Both the position numbers and the translations under genes were made by a program. The notes under the pieces were generated by a model. The model was given only the letters and a program-made list of their open reading frames with translations, was not told the origin of the DNA and ran no database searches. This document shows positions 9,243 through 17,364 of a DNA stretch of 64,000 nt, in pieces (position 1 is the stretch's first letter; each line of letters begins with the position of its first letter). The stretch lies in contig JAFQHE010000043.1 in assembly GCA_017398125.1 (NCBI GenBank), positions 1 to 64,000 on the forward strand, given 5' to 3'. This stretch comes from Bacteroidales bacterium (lineage in GTDB: Bacteria > Bacteroidota > Bacteroidia > Bacteroidales > UBA932).

Positions 9243-9392
9243 TTAAAGGCTCAGTTCTGCGAATTTGACCTGCTCTTGCAGGAGTTCCTCTTCAGCGATG
9301 CCGGATATCTCGGTATCGACCGTACTTTCAACGACCTGCTTTTTGACCTTCGGTATTTCGGAAGGAAAAAAGGGGGACGGATCTTCATTATT
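9243..9392 (-). pseudogene. Orphan C-terminal coding fragment downstream of the broken mod
   Basis: On the minus strand 49 codons stay open, from a TGA at 9393-9395 to a TAA at 9243-9245. There is no start codon that would make a sensible protein. The translation (PSEIPKVKKQVVE, then IAEEELLQEQVKFAELSL at the end) has the charged, helical look of a genuine protein C-terminus. Its GC content is also higher than that of the AT-rich DNA on either side. It may be what is left of the distal part of the type III locus after a deletion that also removed the C-terminal half of mod. A hairpin (CCGTTT/AAACGG, 9194-9210) follows. The parent gene is not identified. Confidence 0.35.
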
Positions 9393-9422
9393 TCATAAAG
9401 AAATCGCAAGAAAAACTGACGA

Positions 9423-10411
9423 TTAATGAAGAACGCCAGTTGAATTAAAATAAAATTCAGTAACAACCTGACCTTTAGTATCTAATGTGTGCTCACCCTT
9501 GAACCACGACTTCATCTGCTCGATCATTGCAAAGCCTGCTCGCAAGGTAACATCATACTTTAACTTCTGATTCTCTGCGACCATGCGTCCCGAAACAATC
9601 TCTGTTGTTTCACTTTTTCCCCAAGAGCCTACCAATTCTGTTCCATCTGTGGCAAGGAACTTAGTGCCAGCCTTAAATGTATATTCTACAGGAGGATTTT
9701 TCTTTGATATTTTCTTTAAAGCGGAGTGATCAATCTCTCCCTTTCCTCCAGAGAAGTTTGGTAAACATTGTTTATTTTTAGCATAGGCCAATACATATTC
9801 ATGCGAACGTGTAAAGTGACCTGCTTGAGTTCCTGTTCCCAACTTCCAAACTAAAACACCCAAAAAATTACCTTCTTTCGGGTTGGGATAAATGTTAAAT
9901 ATCTCATCACATAGACATTTCAACTGAGCAATCTCGTTATCATCTATTGAAATAAAAATAACTCCGTTTTCCGATAAAAGTCTGAATGCTATTTTAAGAC
10001 GCTTATGCATAAAACTCAACCATTTAGAATGGCGAAAATCATCTTCTGCGTCTACAAATCTATCGTTATACTTAAATTCATCTTTCTTGCCAGTATTATA
10101 CGGAGGATCTATATAGATAACATCAACTTTCCCTTCATGGGTGTATGACAATGCTGTCAAGGCTTCCAAATTATCTCCCTCTATGAGAATATGATTAGGG
10201 GCATCTGGGGAATCAGAAATAATTGCACGTTCCTTAACTTCCGTAAGTACAGGCAACGAATCTTTGAGTCTCTCTTCAACATCCTCTGGCTTATCTTCCC
10301 AAACGAGACCATACTTCTTGTGCGAACGAAGAAGACCGAGCAGGGCTGACTTTTTGTCATTGCTCAATCCTTCGAGTTCTTTTATCTTGTCAATAAGAGA
10401 CTCTTATTCAT
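9423..10411 (-). pseudogene. mod: Broken type III Mod methyltransferase (frameshift at the start, C-terminal half missing)
   Basis: The readable frame gives LIDKIKELEGL, then KYGLVWEDKPEDVEERL, then VDVIYIDPPYNTGK with the catalytic DPPY, clearly the N-terminal half of a type III Mod. Two defects are visible. The natural ATG at 10411 (MNK) is out of frame with the rest: a shift near the AGAGTCTCT stretch around 10398-10403 separates them. The frame also stops at 9423 right after TEFYFNSTGVLH, before the SAM-binding FxGSGTT motif that such enzymes carry after this point. Neither catalysis nor cofactor binding is expected. A TATATTTG -7 element lies at 10441-10448 on the same strand. No matching intact res gene is present. 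Confidence 0.8.
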
Positions 10412-10609
10412 GTGATATGTAATTAGGTTATTGCTTCAAACAAATATAAACAATTTTCTGCAGTAGCATACTGGATTAAACTATTTTGTTTTCGTCCTCT
10501 AAGGCAATTTGTTTTTTATACCTCGACACCCCAACTGACAAAATGCCAGCCTCTTACTATCGGAATACTAATTGATATTACTAACGACATAACATTAAAC
10601 TTAGCCAAT

Positions 10610-13600
10610 ATGTGTTTCAAAAAGAAAGTTACTGACAGTGCTGAAAAAATTACAATCAATCCCTTGACTCCTGAAGTAATTACGGACAAGGGCAGTCAGT
10701 CATATAAAACAGTCAAAGAAATTTCTGCCGCCATTAACCATGACGACATAAAGAATATTGCGGTGACCGGCCCTTATGGGTCTGGCAAAAGTTCTATTCT
10801 CAAGACACTCACAGAAGATTTCAATAAAGACAGAAAATATCTATCAATATCTCTTGCTACACTTAAGAGTGGGTTAGAAGATCAGGACGCCAGGAATGAA
10901 GGCAATGCTACAGAAACCGACAATAGCATTACAAAAGTCCCGAGCAAAGAGAACGAGGAGCTTAATAGAAAAATCGAATATAGCATAGTTCAGCAACTCA
11001 TATATCGTGAGAGCACTTATGATTTACCAAACTCAAGAATAAAGAAGATTGTTCATACAAAACCTTGGGGATTATTATGGAAACCACTGGTATGGATCAT
11101 TTTCATACTTGCCCTATGGAAGTTATTCAATCCGGAATGGCTGGAAATTGAATCCATCACAAAGACAATACCCATAACACGCGAAAGAATCATTGACTCA
11201 ATCTGCCTGTTATATGTTTTTATTGTCTTGTTTTTCACTATAAGAGGACTAATAAAATCATATAGCAACTCCAAACTCAACAAACTCAATCTGAAAGATG
11301 GAGAGATAGAAATAAAGGAGAATAATTCAATATTCAACAAACACTTGGATGAAATTATATATTTCTTCCAAGCAACTAAGTATAATGTTGTCATCATTGA
11401 GGATCTCGACAGATACGAAACAACTGATATATTTCTAAAACTCAGGGAGTTGAATCTCATTATCAATAATGCATACAGCACAATCAAAAGAAAAATCACA
11501 TTCATCTATGCCATCCGGGATGATATGTTTAAAGATACTGACAGGACCAAATTCTTTGACTATATCACTACAGTTATCCCTGTAATAAATTACTCCAACT
11601 CTAAAGAAAAACTCACCAAGGCATTAAGAGCTAAAGGATATAAAGTTGAGAAAGACGGAGATTTCGAAATAGAAGACATTGAGGACATCGCTTTTTTCAT
11701 AGATGACATGAGATTGCTCAAAAACATTGTGAATGAGTTCGACCAATATTGGAAGAAACTCGGAAGCAACGGAAAGAGCCATCAGCTAAAACCAAGTAAG
11801 TTATTAGCAATGATCACTTACAAGAACTTCTATCCAGAAGAATTTGTAAAGCTGCATCGCAGAGAAGGACGAGTATATACATGCTTGAGTAATAAGCCTA
11901 AATATATTGAGTTCGCGCTTAAGACAATTGAAGATAAAATAGCTCTATTTGACAAGGAAGAAGATGCATTAAAACAGACGCGTCACTTAAACATAGAAGA
12001 ACTTAGGAGTGTATACGCCGAAAAAGTACGAACCAGAATTAGAGAAAATTGTAGTGGTAACATCTATTTATCGGACAATAAGCCACACAATCTAGAAGAT
12101 GTTTTGAAAAACCTTGAGCTATTTTTAAGACTCTGGAATGATGACTATTTTTATCTGAATGACCCAAGATACTATCCATCTTCGAAAATTTCTCTTAATA
12201 GAAAAGAAATTGAACGACAGATTAACTCAAAACACTCCTTCCTTGAGCGACTAAAAGCACTTCAGGACTCTGCTTCCGGATTGAGAAAAAAGAAACGTGA
12301 AGTTGAAATAGCAAAATCTAAAATACGTTCTCTAACAATATCAGAACTCTGCTCCTCATATTCCGTACAGAGGAACAATGAGTATAAAAACGCTAAATTA
12401 AAGGAGCTTGAAGATGTGTTTATTCAAAACGGGTATATCGGAGAAGACTACTATGATTATATCTCATATTTCTACGACGACATCATATCACGTGATGACC
12501 ACGATTTTATTTTAGCCACAAAAATCGATAAATCTGTAGGATATGACTATCACCTTGATAAACCTAAAGATGTTGTAACAAACATGAGATTGCCTTTATT
12601 CAGGAATCAGGCTGCCATAAATTTTGATATAATTGACTACCTTATTACAGATAGAGATAATGAAGAAAAGTTGAAAATCCTCATTGAAACAATTAAGGAT
12701 TCTCAGACCGAGAATGACTTTCTTGAAGAATACTATAATAACACTGCCAATCCGTTATTGTTCTTCGCCAAGTTATATGGCGAACATAAAGATTGGCTCT
12801 GGAGTCATTGTATCAACAGGGCAAATTCCGGTAACCAATCTTTAATGGTAGCATACTTTATGGTTTGCGACAAGGCTACCATGTCTACTGATGAAATACA
12901 ATGGCTAAACGACCATTTTGATTTAATCGAGGCCCTTCATGGCCAAATGGGCATCTCAGATTTTAACGGCCTCATTAAGGATTGCCGTTTTGTTAAAATC
13001 AATAATAAGAGAGCGGATCTTCTCGATTACATAATAAGTAACAAGCTTTATCAGATCAACACTGATAATCTTGTTGTTATTGCAAATCACCTCGGTCATG
13101 CTCCTGTTTCAAAAGAGGAGCTAACATTAACTCGGATGCTGGGTTTAAACAACTTGGGAGTATCAGATTACATATTAGGAAATCTAGGTATCTGCATAAC
13201 ACAGTTTTCTGACAAAGCAAAGAATGAGAGTACAGAATCTTTGTTAATTATTCTGAATGACACTAGTATAGACGAGGCTCAAAAGCGAAAGTACCTTTCG
13301 CAGCAGGAGAATGCTATATCCAATCTCTCGGATATTGAGACTGAAGAAATGACAAATTTGTCTATGAATCTAAATATTCTTTCAGGATCATGGGATAATG
13401 TCATCGATTATTATGATTCGTATAAATGGAACGACACTTTAGCAACATATATTAACAAGCGAGCACCGGAAATAGGAGAAACAGAAATTAGCGTAACTGA
13501 AAACGCTAACCTAATAAATCATATTCTGACTAATATTCCTGCTAGCTCATTGCGACATTTGTCAGGGAGCTTAAAAGCATACGACTTTAACACTCTTGAG

Positions 13601-14056
13601 AATATCGAAGAATTTGATGCAGATAATATCGAAAGACTCTTAGACAGTAATTTTAACATCGCCCAGATACGCACAATCATTAATAGATGTAAGAGAAATG
13701 TAATATTAGAGTCGCCCAAAATAGGAATGGTTGTCGTAAGGGAATACCTTAAGGAATTATGGGATCTGGACGTCGAAAAGTTAATCACAGCATCGAATAG
13801 CATATCTGACATAGAGACCAAATTAAAACTGTTTGCCTCTATTTTAAGGAGGACTGATATTGAGGATTCTATTGTGACTTTACTGATTAATTTACTGCCG
13901 GAAGAATATCATCAGTTAAACGATAAAGGCAAGAGGGTGAAACTGGAAGCTGCCGAACACAACATAATGTTAGCAGATGTTTTGAAGGCACGCGATTATA
14001 TCTCAAGCTATATACTAAAGGGAGATAGAATTCAATTGAACACCAAGAAAAGTTAG
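10610..14056 (+). CDS. YobI-family membrane-associated P-loop NTPase
   Basis: This 1148-residue protein matches the YobI/KAP-like group of P-loop NTPases. Walker A is GPYGSGKS at residues 54-61. Two adjacent membrane-spanning segments follow at about 153-172 and 196-212. Walker B is VVIIEDLDRY at about 260-269, followed by a sensor-like FIYAIRDDMF. Insertion of a transmembrane hairpin between Walker A and Walker B is the signature of KAP-type NTPases. The remaining about 800 residues are mostly helical with no recognisable enzyme domain. The gene stands alone, on the opposite strand from the methyltransferase remnant. KAP and YobI NTPases are often found in defence-rich regions; an anti-phage role here is inference from context. 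Confidence 0.75.
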   Translation: MCFKKKVTDSAEKITINPLTPEVITDKGSQSYKTVKEISAAINHDDIKNIAVTGPYGSGKSSILKTLTEDFNKDRKYLSISLATLKSGLEDQDARNEGNATETDNSITKVPSKENEELNRKIEYSIVQQLIYRESTYDLPNSRIKKIVHTKPWGLLWKPLVWIIFILALWKLFNPEWLEIESITKTIPITRERIIDSICLLYVFIVLFFTIRGLIKSYSNSKLNKLNLKDGEIEIKENNSIFNKHLDEIIYFFQATKYNVVIIEDLDRYETTDIFLKLRELNLIINNAYSTIKRKITFIYAIRDDMFKDTDRTKFFDYITTVIPVINYSNSKEKLTKALRAKGYKVEKDGDFEIEDIEDIAFFIDDMRLLKNIVNEFDQYWKKLGSNGKSHQLKPSKLLAMITYKNFYPEEFVKLHRREGRVYTCLSNKPKYIEFALKTIEDKIALFDKEEDALKQTRHLNIEELRSVYAEKVRTRIRENCSGNIYLSDNKPHNLEDVLKNLELFLRLWNDDYFYLNDPRYYPSSKISLNRKEIERQINSKHSFLERLKALQDSASGLRKKKREVEIAKSKIRSLTISELCSSYSVQRNNEYKNAKLKELEDVFIQNGYIGEDYYDYISYFYDDIISRDDHDFILATKIDKSVGYDYHLDKPKDVVTNMRLPLFRNQAAINFDIIDYLITDRDNEEKLKILIETIKDSQTENDFLEEYYNNTANPLLFFAKLYGEHKDWLWSHCINRANSGNQSLMVAYFMVCDKATMSTDEIQWLNDHFDLIEALHGQMGISDFNGLIKDCRFVKINNKRADLLDYIISNKLYQINTDNLVVIANHLGHAPVSKEELTLTRMLGLNNLGVSDYILGNLGICITQFSDKAKNESTESLLIILNDTSIDEAQKRKYLSQQENAISNLSDIETEEMTNLSMNLNILSGSWDNVIDYYDSYKWNDTLATYINKRAPEIGETEISVTENANLINHILTNIPASSLRHLSGSLKAYDFNTLENIEEFDADNIERLLDSNFNIAQIRTIINRCKRNVILESPKIGMVVVREYLKELWDLDVEKLITASNSISDIETKLKLFASILRRTDIEDSIVTLLINLLPEEYHQLNDKGKRVKLEAAEHNIMLADVLKARDYISSYILKGDRIQLNTKKS

Positions 14057-14077
14057 CCCCATATACATTAACCAAAG

Positions 14078-14112
14078 CCCACGAATAAGTACAATTTTGA
14101 CATATTCGTGGG
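14078..14112 (+). terminator. Stem-loop after the YobI-like gene
   Basis: CCCACGAATA (14078-14087) and TATTCGTGGG (14103-14112) form a perfect 10-bp stem with a 15-base loop. It begins 21 bases after the stop codon. The run of T after it is poor, so termination is likely but not certain. It could serve both convergent genes. Confidence 0.5.
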
Positions 14113-14203
14113 TTAATTGAGTAAAAATATCAATAAATCAAGTCCCATCCTATGCTATTCTGTGGTACATAGGCAACTAAGATTCGCGACACTTATTCAT
14201 CTA

Positions 14204-14692
14204 TCATAAACATAATCTTAATGTAACCGTAAGCACAGCAATAGCGATAACAACCAGAAACAACATTGCAAATATAAGTTTATAGTTAGACTCGGTGTTT
14301 TCTGCGTTCTCTTTAATTGCAATCATCATATCTTCAGCTGCTTTGTTTTGTTTGGTCTGATCTTTCTTGATGATTTCTAATGCTGACTTGACGTTCCTGA
14401 CATCTGAAACGATGTCATTCAGCACATTTTTCTGCTCGGTCAATCCCATACACGCCTCAATGGACTTTATCAAGGCACCATAGATACAGGTATCGCGGGA
14501 GTACTCTCGCGAATGTCCTGGGTTTAGGATTGGATCGGCGATTTCCATTGGTTCCCTCAGCCGTTCTTCTATCTTCCGGAGTCTTGCTGAGATCACTCCG
14601 ACTTCCTTTGCGAGATCGTCGATGGTGGAAAGATGTTCATATATACCTTCGAGGGCTTAGAGTTCTGTGAGTGAGTGATTTTGCTTGGCCAT
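14204..14692 (-). pseudogene. Coiled-coil, C-terminally membrane-anchored small protein with an in-frame nonsense codon
   Basis: The frame starts with ATG at 14692 (MAKQNHSLTEL), meets TAA at 14657-14659 (codon 12), and then runs on as ALEGIYEHLSTIDDL, RLRKIEERL and the rest to 14204. The heptad pattern is continuous across the stop, which indicates one gene broken by a point mutation rather than a later start. The only usable start after the stop is GTG at 14596, which would give 130 residues. The product has two helical coiled-coil stretches and ends in a hydrophobic segment (LIFAMLFLVVIAIAVLTVTL) followed by a short tail, a tail-anchored arrangement. No family is recognised. It converges on the YobI-like gene and may once have worked in the same accessory module. 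Confidence 0.55.
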
Positions 14693-14729
14693 AATTGTCT
14701 GGAATTTATATGTTTATAATCTTATAATT

Positions 14730-14993
14730 CTATAGTCTTGGGCCTCGTTTCTTATTTGGTGTGAGGTCTTGTTCCTCGGATTTCTTTTCCTGAACGGAGG
14801 CTATGTGGTAGATGGTGAGATTGGTTGCAGCATTGATAGGTAGGTGGTAATGGGCCTTTTTATTTTAGTTTAAATTAGATTCATTAACCTGAAGGTCCTG
14901 GACTTGGTATTAGGGATTGATGTTCATGTCGCTAATGAAAGTGTTGCCTTCTTTAGGAATTAATTGAGATTCCTATTGTACATACCTCATCAT
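14730..14993 (-). pseudogene. Possible decayed short gene upstream of the coiled-coil gene
   Basis: A single minus-strand frame from ATG at 14993 to TAG at 14730-14732 contains three internal stops, with protein-like stretches between them (IPKEGNTFISDMNINP; YQVQDLQVNESNLN; HLPINAATNLTIYHIASV). The last 45 codons are open and end in EEQDLTPNKKRGPRL, a plausible C-terminus. Three stops in 87 codons is not far from chance, so this is only a candidate remnant. The roughly 370 bases between 14693 and 15065 hold nothing else except a -7 element at 15054-15061. Confidence 0.2.
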
Positions 14994-15053
14994 CTTCTAT
15001 ATGTCTGAGTAAGTGAATGGAAATATTAAAGTAACCTATTCGTATTTCTTTCC

Positions 15054-15061
15054 TATTTTTG
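15054..15061 (+). promoter_or_regulatory. -7 promoter element of the MmcQ/YjbR gene
   Basis: The sequence TATTTTTG is an exact TAnnTTTG match, ending four bases before the ATG at 15066. A transcript starting here would have almost no leader. No TTTG is found at -33. Confidence 0.4.
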
Positions 15062-15065
15062 CATC

Positions 15066-15464
15066 ATGGATTTGATGGATTGCAGAGATTATATTCTCTC
15101 CTTGCCAGCAGTGGAGGAGTGTCAGCCATTTGATGATGAGGTGGTTGTATATAAAATTGGTGGAAAATGGTTTGCTGTTGTGATTTTCAGTAGGGGAGGC
15201 TACCTTGCTGTAAAGTGTAATCCCGACAGAGCCATTATTCTGAGAGACCGTTATTCTGCAATTGCTCCTGCATGGCATTTCAATAAAAGTCACTGGAATG
15301 ATCTGCTTGTTGCCGAGCTGTCTGATGAGATGGTAAAAAGGGAGATCAGGCACTCATATTTTTGCGTTATCAAAAAGGGGGTAGTGCCAAAATCAAAGAG
15401 AAATGAACTTCTGGCACTTGCCGCGGAGGCTGGAGTTGCTGATGATGCCGAACTATTTTATTGA
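15066..15464 (+). CDS. MmcQ/YjbR family protein
   Basis: The 132-residue product matches the MmcQ/YjbR (CyaY-like fold) family. It has an N-terminal helix with CRDYILSLPAVEECQPF, followed by VVVYKIGGKWFAVV, LAVKCNPDRAIILRDRY and the characteristic PAWHFNKSHWNDLLV segment. Length is normal for the family. These proteins are proposed to bind DNA, but their role is not established. The ATG at 15066 is chosen; another Met follows three codons later. A short remnant of this gene appears again at 16979-17034 as part of a collapsed duplication. Its last codons run into the repeat tract that begins about 40 bases downstream. Confidence 0.85.
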   Translation: MDLMDCRDYILSLPAVEECQPFDDEVVVYKIGGKWFAVVIFSRGGYLAVKCNPDRAIILRDRYSAIAPAWHFNKSHWNDLLVAELSDEMVKREIRHSYFCVIKKGVVPKSKRNELLALAAEAGVADDAELFY

Positions 15465-15502
15465 TTCGGTATCTGCATTATCCCTCCATGGACTTTTGTG
15501 CA

Positions 15503-15735
15503 ATTTGTGTAATGTGAACAGTGTGCATTTTTTCAATGTGAACACTTTGTGTAATTTGTGCAATGTGTGCAGGTTGTAGAGTTTGTGCACATTTGTGTAA
15601 TGTGAACAGTGTGCATTTTGTTCAATGTGAATACTTTGTGTAATATGTGCAATGTGTGCAGTTTGTGGAGTTTGCGCAGGTTGTGGAAATTTGTGCAGTT
15701 TGTGTAATGTGAACAGTTTTTGCAATTTGTATAAT
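15503..15735. repeat. Degenerate tandem repeat tract (TTTGTGTAATGTGAACAG units)
   Basis: A unit of about 88 bases beginning ATTTGTGTAATGTGAACAGT at 15503 returns at 15591 with few changes, and a partial third copy starts at about 15698. Within each unit a shorter motif of the type TTGTGNAAT recurs every 9-12 bases. The tract lies between the convergent MmcQ/YjbR and YkvA genes. One minus-strand frame is open through it, giving repeated LHKLHK; this comes from the three-base phasing of the repeats and is not taken as a gene. No spacers or direct repeats of CRISPR type are present. Confidence 0.7.
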
Positions 15736-15773
15736 TGTGGCATTTTTCACATTCTTTTCATTTTTTGAATCAT

Positions 15774-16148
15774 TTAATCATTCAATTCTATCTTTCCAAA
15801 CCATTCATTGACTTTCTGTTCTGCCCTTTCTTTGACCTCTGGTGTACAGTTTGCAATAATGCTCTTTGTGCATGCTATAAGGGCAGCGATGTCGTCTGTA
15901 AAGCCTATTATTGGGGTAATGTCGGGCAGAAGGTCAAGTGGCAGTATAAAGTATCCCAGTGCGCCCAATATGGTTGCCTTGTCGCTTTTTGAGACGCTTT
16001 TGTCTTGAAGAATATAGTAGAGTAGGAGAGCATAGTATACCGGTTTTCTGCCCTGACGCTCGGTAAATCTTCTTATTTTCTTCCACAATGCCTCCTGGGT
16101 GTAGTGTTTGCTGTATTTGGTGAGTTTGTCGGGATGAAAATTATACAT
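15774..16148 (-). CDS. YkvA family (DUF1232) small membrane protein
   Basis: The 124-residue product has the DUF1232 core LGALGYFILPLDLLPDITPIIGFTDDIAAL, with the conserved P-x-D-LxPD and GxxDD pieces. A hydrophobic helix (YYALLLYYILQ) precedes it. YkvA-family proteins are small, probably membrane-associated, and of unknown function. The start at 16148 is a clean ATG. The gene converges on MmcQ/YjbR across the repeat tract and diverges from the peroxiredoxin. Part of its 3' half is duplicated at 17040-17180, which shows that the local region has been copied once. Confidence 0.85.
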   Translation of the reverse strand: MYNFHPDKLTKYSKHYTQEALWKKIRRFTERQGRKPVYYALLLYYILQDKSVSKSDKATILGALGYFILPLDLLPDITPIIGFTDDIAALIACTKSIIANCTPEVKERAEQKVNEWFGKIELND

Positions 16149-16214
16149 GGCTATATTCTTTCTTTTCTGCTTAGCTGTTTCTACAAAAATAACTCCATTT
16201 TTAAAACAATTGTT

Positions 16215-16222
16215 TAACTTTG
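16215..16222 (+). promoter_or_regulatory. -7 promoter element of the peroxiredoxin gene
   Basis: The sequence TAACTTTG is an exact TAnnTTTG match 31 bases before the ATG at 16254. The same stretch in the decayed copy near 17213 reads TGACTTTG, so the copied promoter has lost its conserved A. Confidence 0.45.
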
Positions 16223-16253
16223 AAAAAAGTTGTTAAATTTTAGAGTTTAAGAT

Positions 16254-16943
16254 ATGAGTTGCGAGTTACAAAATCAGAGTACAAACCAGGTTTGGTCAAT
16301 GCCGCGTATAGGCGATCCTGCACCTGAGTTCAGGGCCATGACCACAAAGGGCAAATTGAATTTTCCATCGGATTATGGTGACAGTTGGAAAATACTTTTC
16401 AGTCATCCTGCCGATTTTACTCCAGTATGTACAACAGAGTTCATTGCGTTTGCAAATATGCAGGAGGAGTTTGAAAAGTTGAATACCAAGATTGTAGGCC
16501 TTTCTGTTGACAGTTTGAGCAGCCATATAGCATGGGTGCGGAACATTAAGGAGAAGATAGTCTGGGATGGAAATGCCAATGTGGATATCAACTTTCCTAT
16601 AATAGTTGATTTGAGCAAAAAGGTCTCAAATCTCTATGGCATGCTTATGCCGGGAGAGAGCAACAATGCTTGTGTGAGGGCTGTATTCTTCATTGATCCA
16701 AAAAATATTGTGAGGGCAATCATTTACTACCCGCTTGTGTTGGGACGCAATTTTGATGAGATCAAACGTGTAATCATTGCTCTGCAGACTGCAGATGCTC
16801 ACGACGTGGCACTGCCGGCAAATTGGGTTCCCGGCAAGGAGGCAGTTCTCCACTCCCCAATTACCACCGACGAGGCTCAGGAACGTTGTGCCCAAGAAGG
16901 AATAAACTGTACGGAATGGTACTTGTGCACCAAAAAGTTGTAA
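16254..16943 (+). CDS. Peroxiredoxin, 1-Cys/Prx6-like class
   Basis: This 229-residue thiol peroxidase reduces hydrogen peroxide and organic peroxides in the cytoplasm. The catalytic motif HPADFTPVCTTEF places the peroxidatic cysteine at residue 59. The long C-terminal domain (FFIDPKNIVRAIIYYPLVLGRN, then ALPANWVPGKEAVL) is typical of the Prx6-like group. Further cysteines lie at NNACVRA and in the last 25 residues (CAQEGINCTEWYLC). As in archaeal relatives, one of these may act as the resolving cysteine. Oxygen defence fits an anaerobe. It diverges from ykvA and is probably transcribed alone. A degraded copy of its promoter and first nine codons lies 1 kb downstream. Confidence 0.9.
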   Translation: MSCELQNQSTNQVWSMPRIGDPAPEFRAMTTKGKLNFPSDYGDSWKILFSHPADFTPVCTTEFIAFANMQEEFEKLNTKIVGLSVDSLSSHIAWVRNIKEKIVWDGNANVDINFPIIVDLSKKVSNLYGMLMPGESNNACVRAVFFIDPKNIVRAIIYYPLVLGRNFDEIKRVIIALQTADAHDVALPANWVPGKEAVLHSPITTDEAQERCAQEGINCTEWYLCTKKL

Positions 16944-16977
16944 GTATTGGTATAAAAGGGGCACTTGGTCATTTCGG

Positions 16978-17281
16978 GTCATGGATTTGCATGAAAATGG
17001 AAGATCAGGTGCTCATATTTTTGCGTTATCAAATTTTTTTATTATTCAGTCATTCAGATTTTATCTCTCCAAACCACTCATTGACTTTCTGTTCTGCCCT
17101 TTCTTTGACCTCTGCGGTGCAGTTTGAAATAATGCTCTTTGTGCATGCTATAAGGGCAGCGATATCGTCTGTAAAGCCTAAAAAATAACTCCATTTCTAA
17201 AACTTAATTTACTGACTTTGAAAAAAGTTGTTAAAATTTTAAAGTTTAAGATATGAATTGCAAGTTACAAAACCAGAATTA
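16978..17281 (+). repeat. Collapsed partial duplication of the MmcQ-YkvA-peroxiredoxin segment
   Basis: Three pieces occur here in the same order and orientation as their sources. First, 16978-17034 carries the start of the MmcQ/YjbR gene (CATGGATTTG) fused to a copy of 15343-15375 (AGATCAGG, then CTCATATTTTTGCGTTATC). Second, 17040-17180 matches 15768-15908, the 3' part of the YkvA gene. Third, 17181-17280 matches 16190-16279, the peroxiredoxin promoter and first codons (ATATGAATTGCAAGTTACAA). Identity is high by eye, with scattered substitutions. The block is thus a tandem duplication that lost most of its interior. No gene in it is intact. Confidence 0.8.
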
Positions 17282-17364
17282 TTATTACCTTCGTTTAGTC
17301 ATATTCTCATGCCATAAGAACAAATCATATGTCAAATACTCAAATTCTTTAAGATAGCCTTATT

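Noticed and set aside
9183..9466. Two opposed frames of 71 codons in the region between the defence operon and the broken mod
   Set aside because: Neither has a recognisable domain. The only protein-like frame here is the orphan minus-strand fragment at 9243-9392.
10390..10411. Phase-variable tract controlling mod
   Set aside because: Type III mod genes are often phase-variable, but no simple repeat lies at the frameshift; AGAGTCTCT is only a short palindrome. The missing C-terminal half also means no phase could restore activity.
419..14692. An integrated element with att sites or an integrase
   Set aside because: The region looks acquired, but no recombinase, tRNA target or flanking direct repeats could be found within the window, so boundaries cannot be set.
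14204..14993. Stop-codon reassignment, as in some gut phages, to explain the in-frame stops
   Set aside because: Both TAA and TAG occur within the frames and both are used as normal stops in neighbouring genes. Simple decay explains the pattern better.
15503..15735. CRISPR-like array
   Set aside because: The repeats are contiguous and degenerate, with no unique spacers of constant length and no cas genes in the window.
15453..15743. A 96-codon open frame on the minus strand with repeated LHKLHK
   Set aside because: It comes from the phasing of the TTGTG repeat tract and overlaps the 3' end of the MmcQ/YjbR gene. The composition is purely repetitive and no start context or family is seen.
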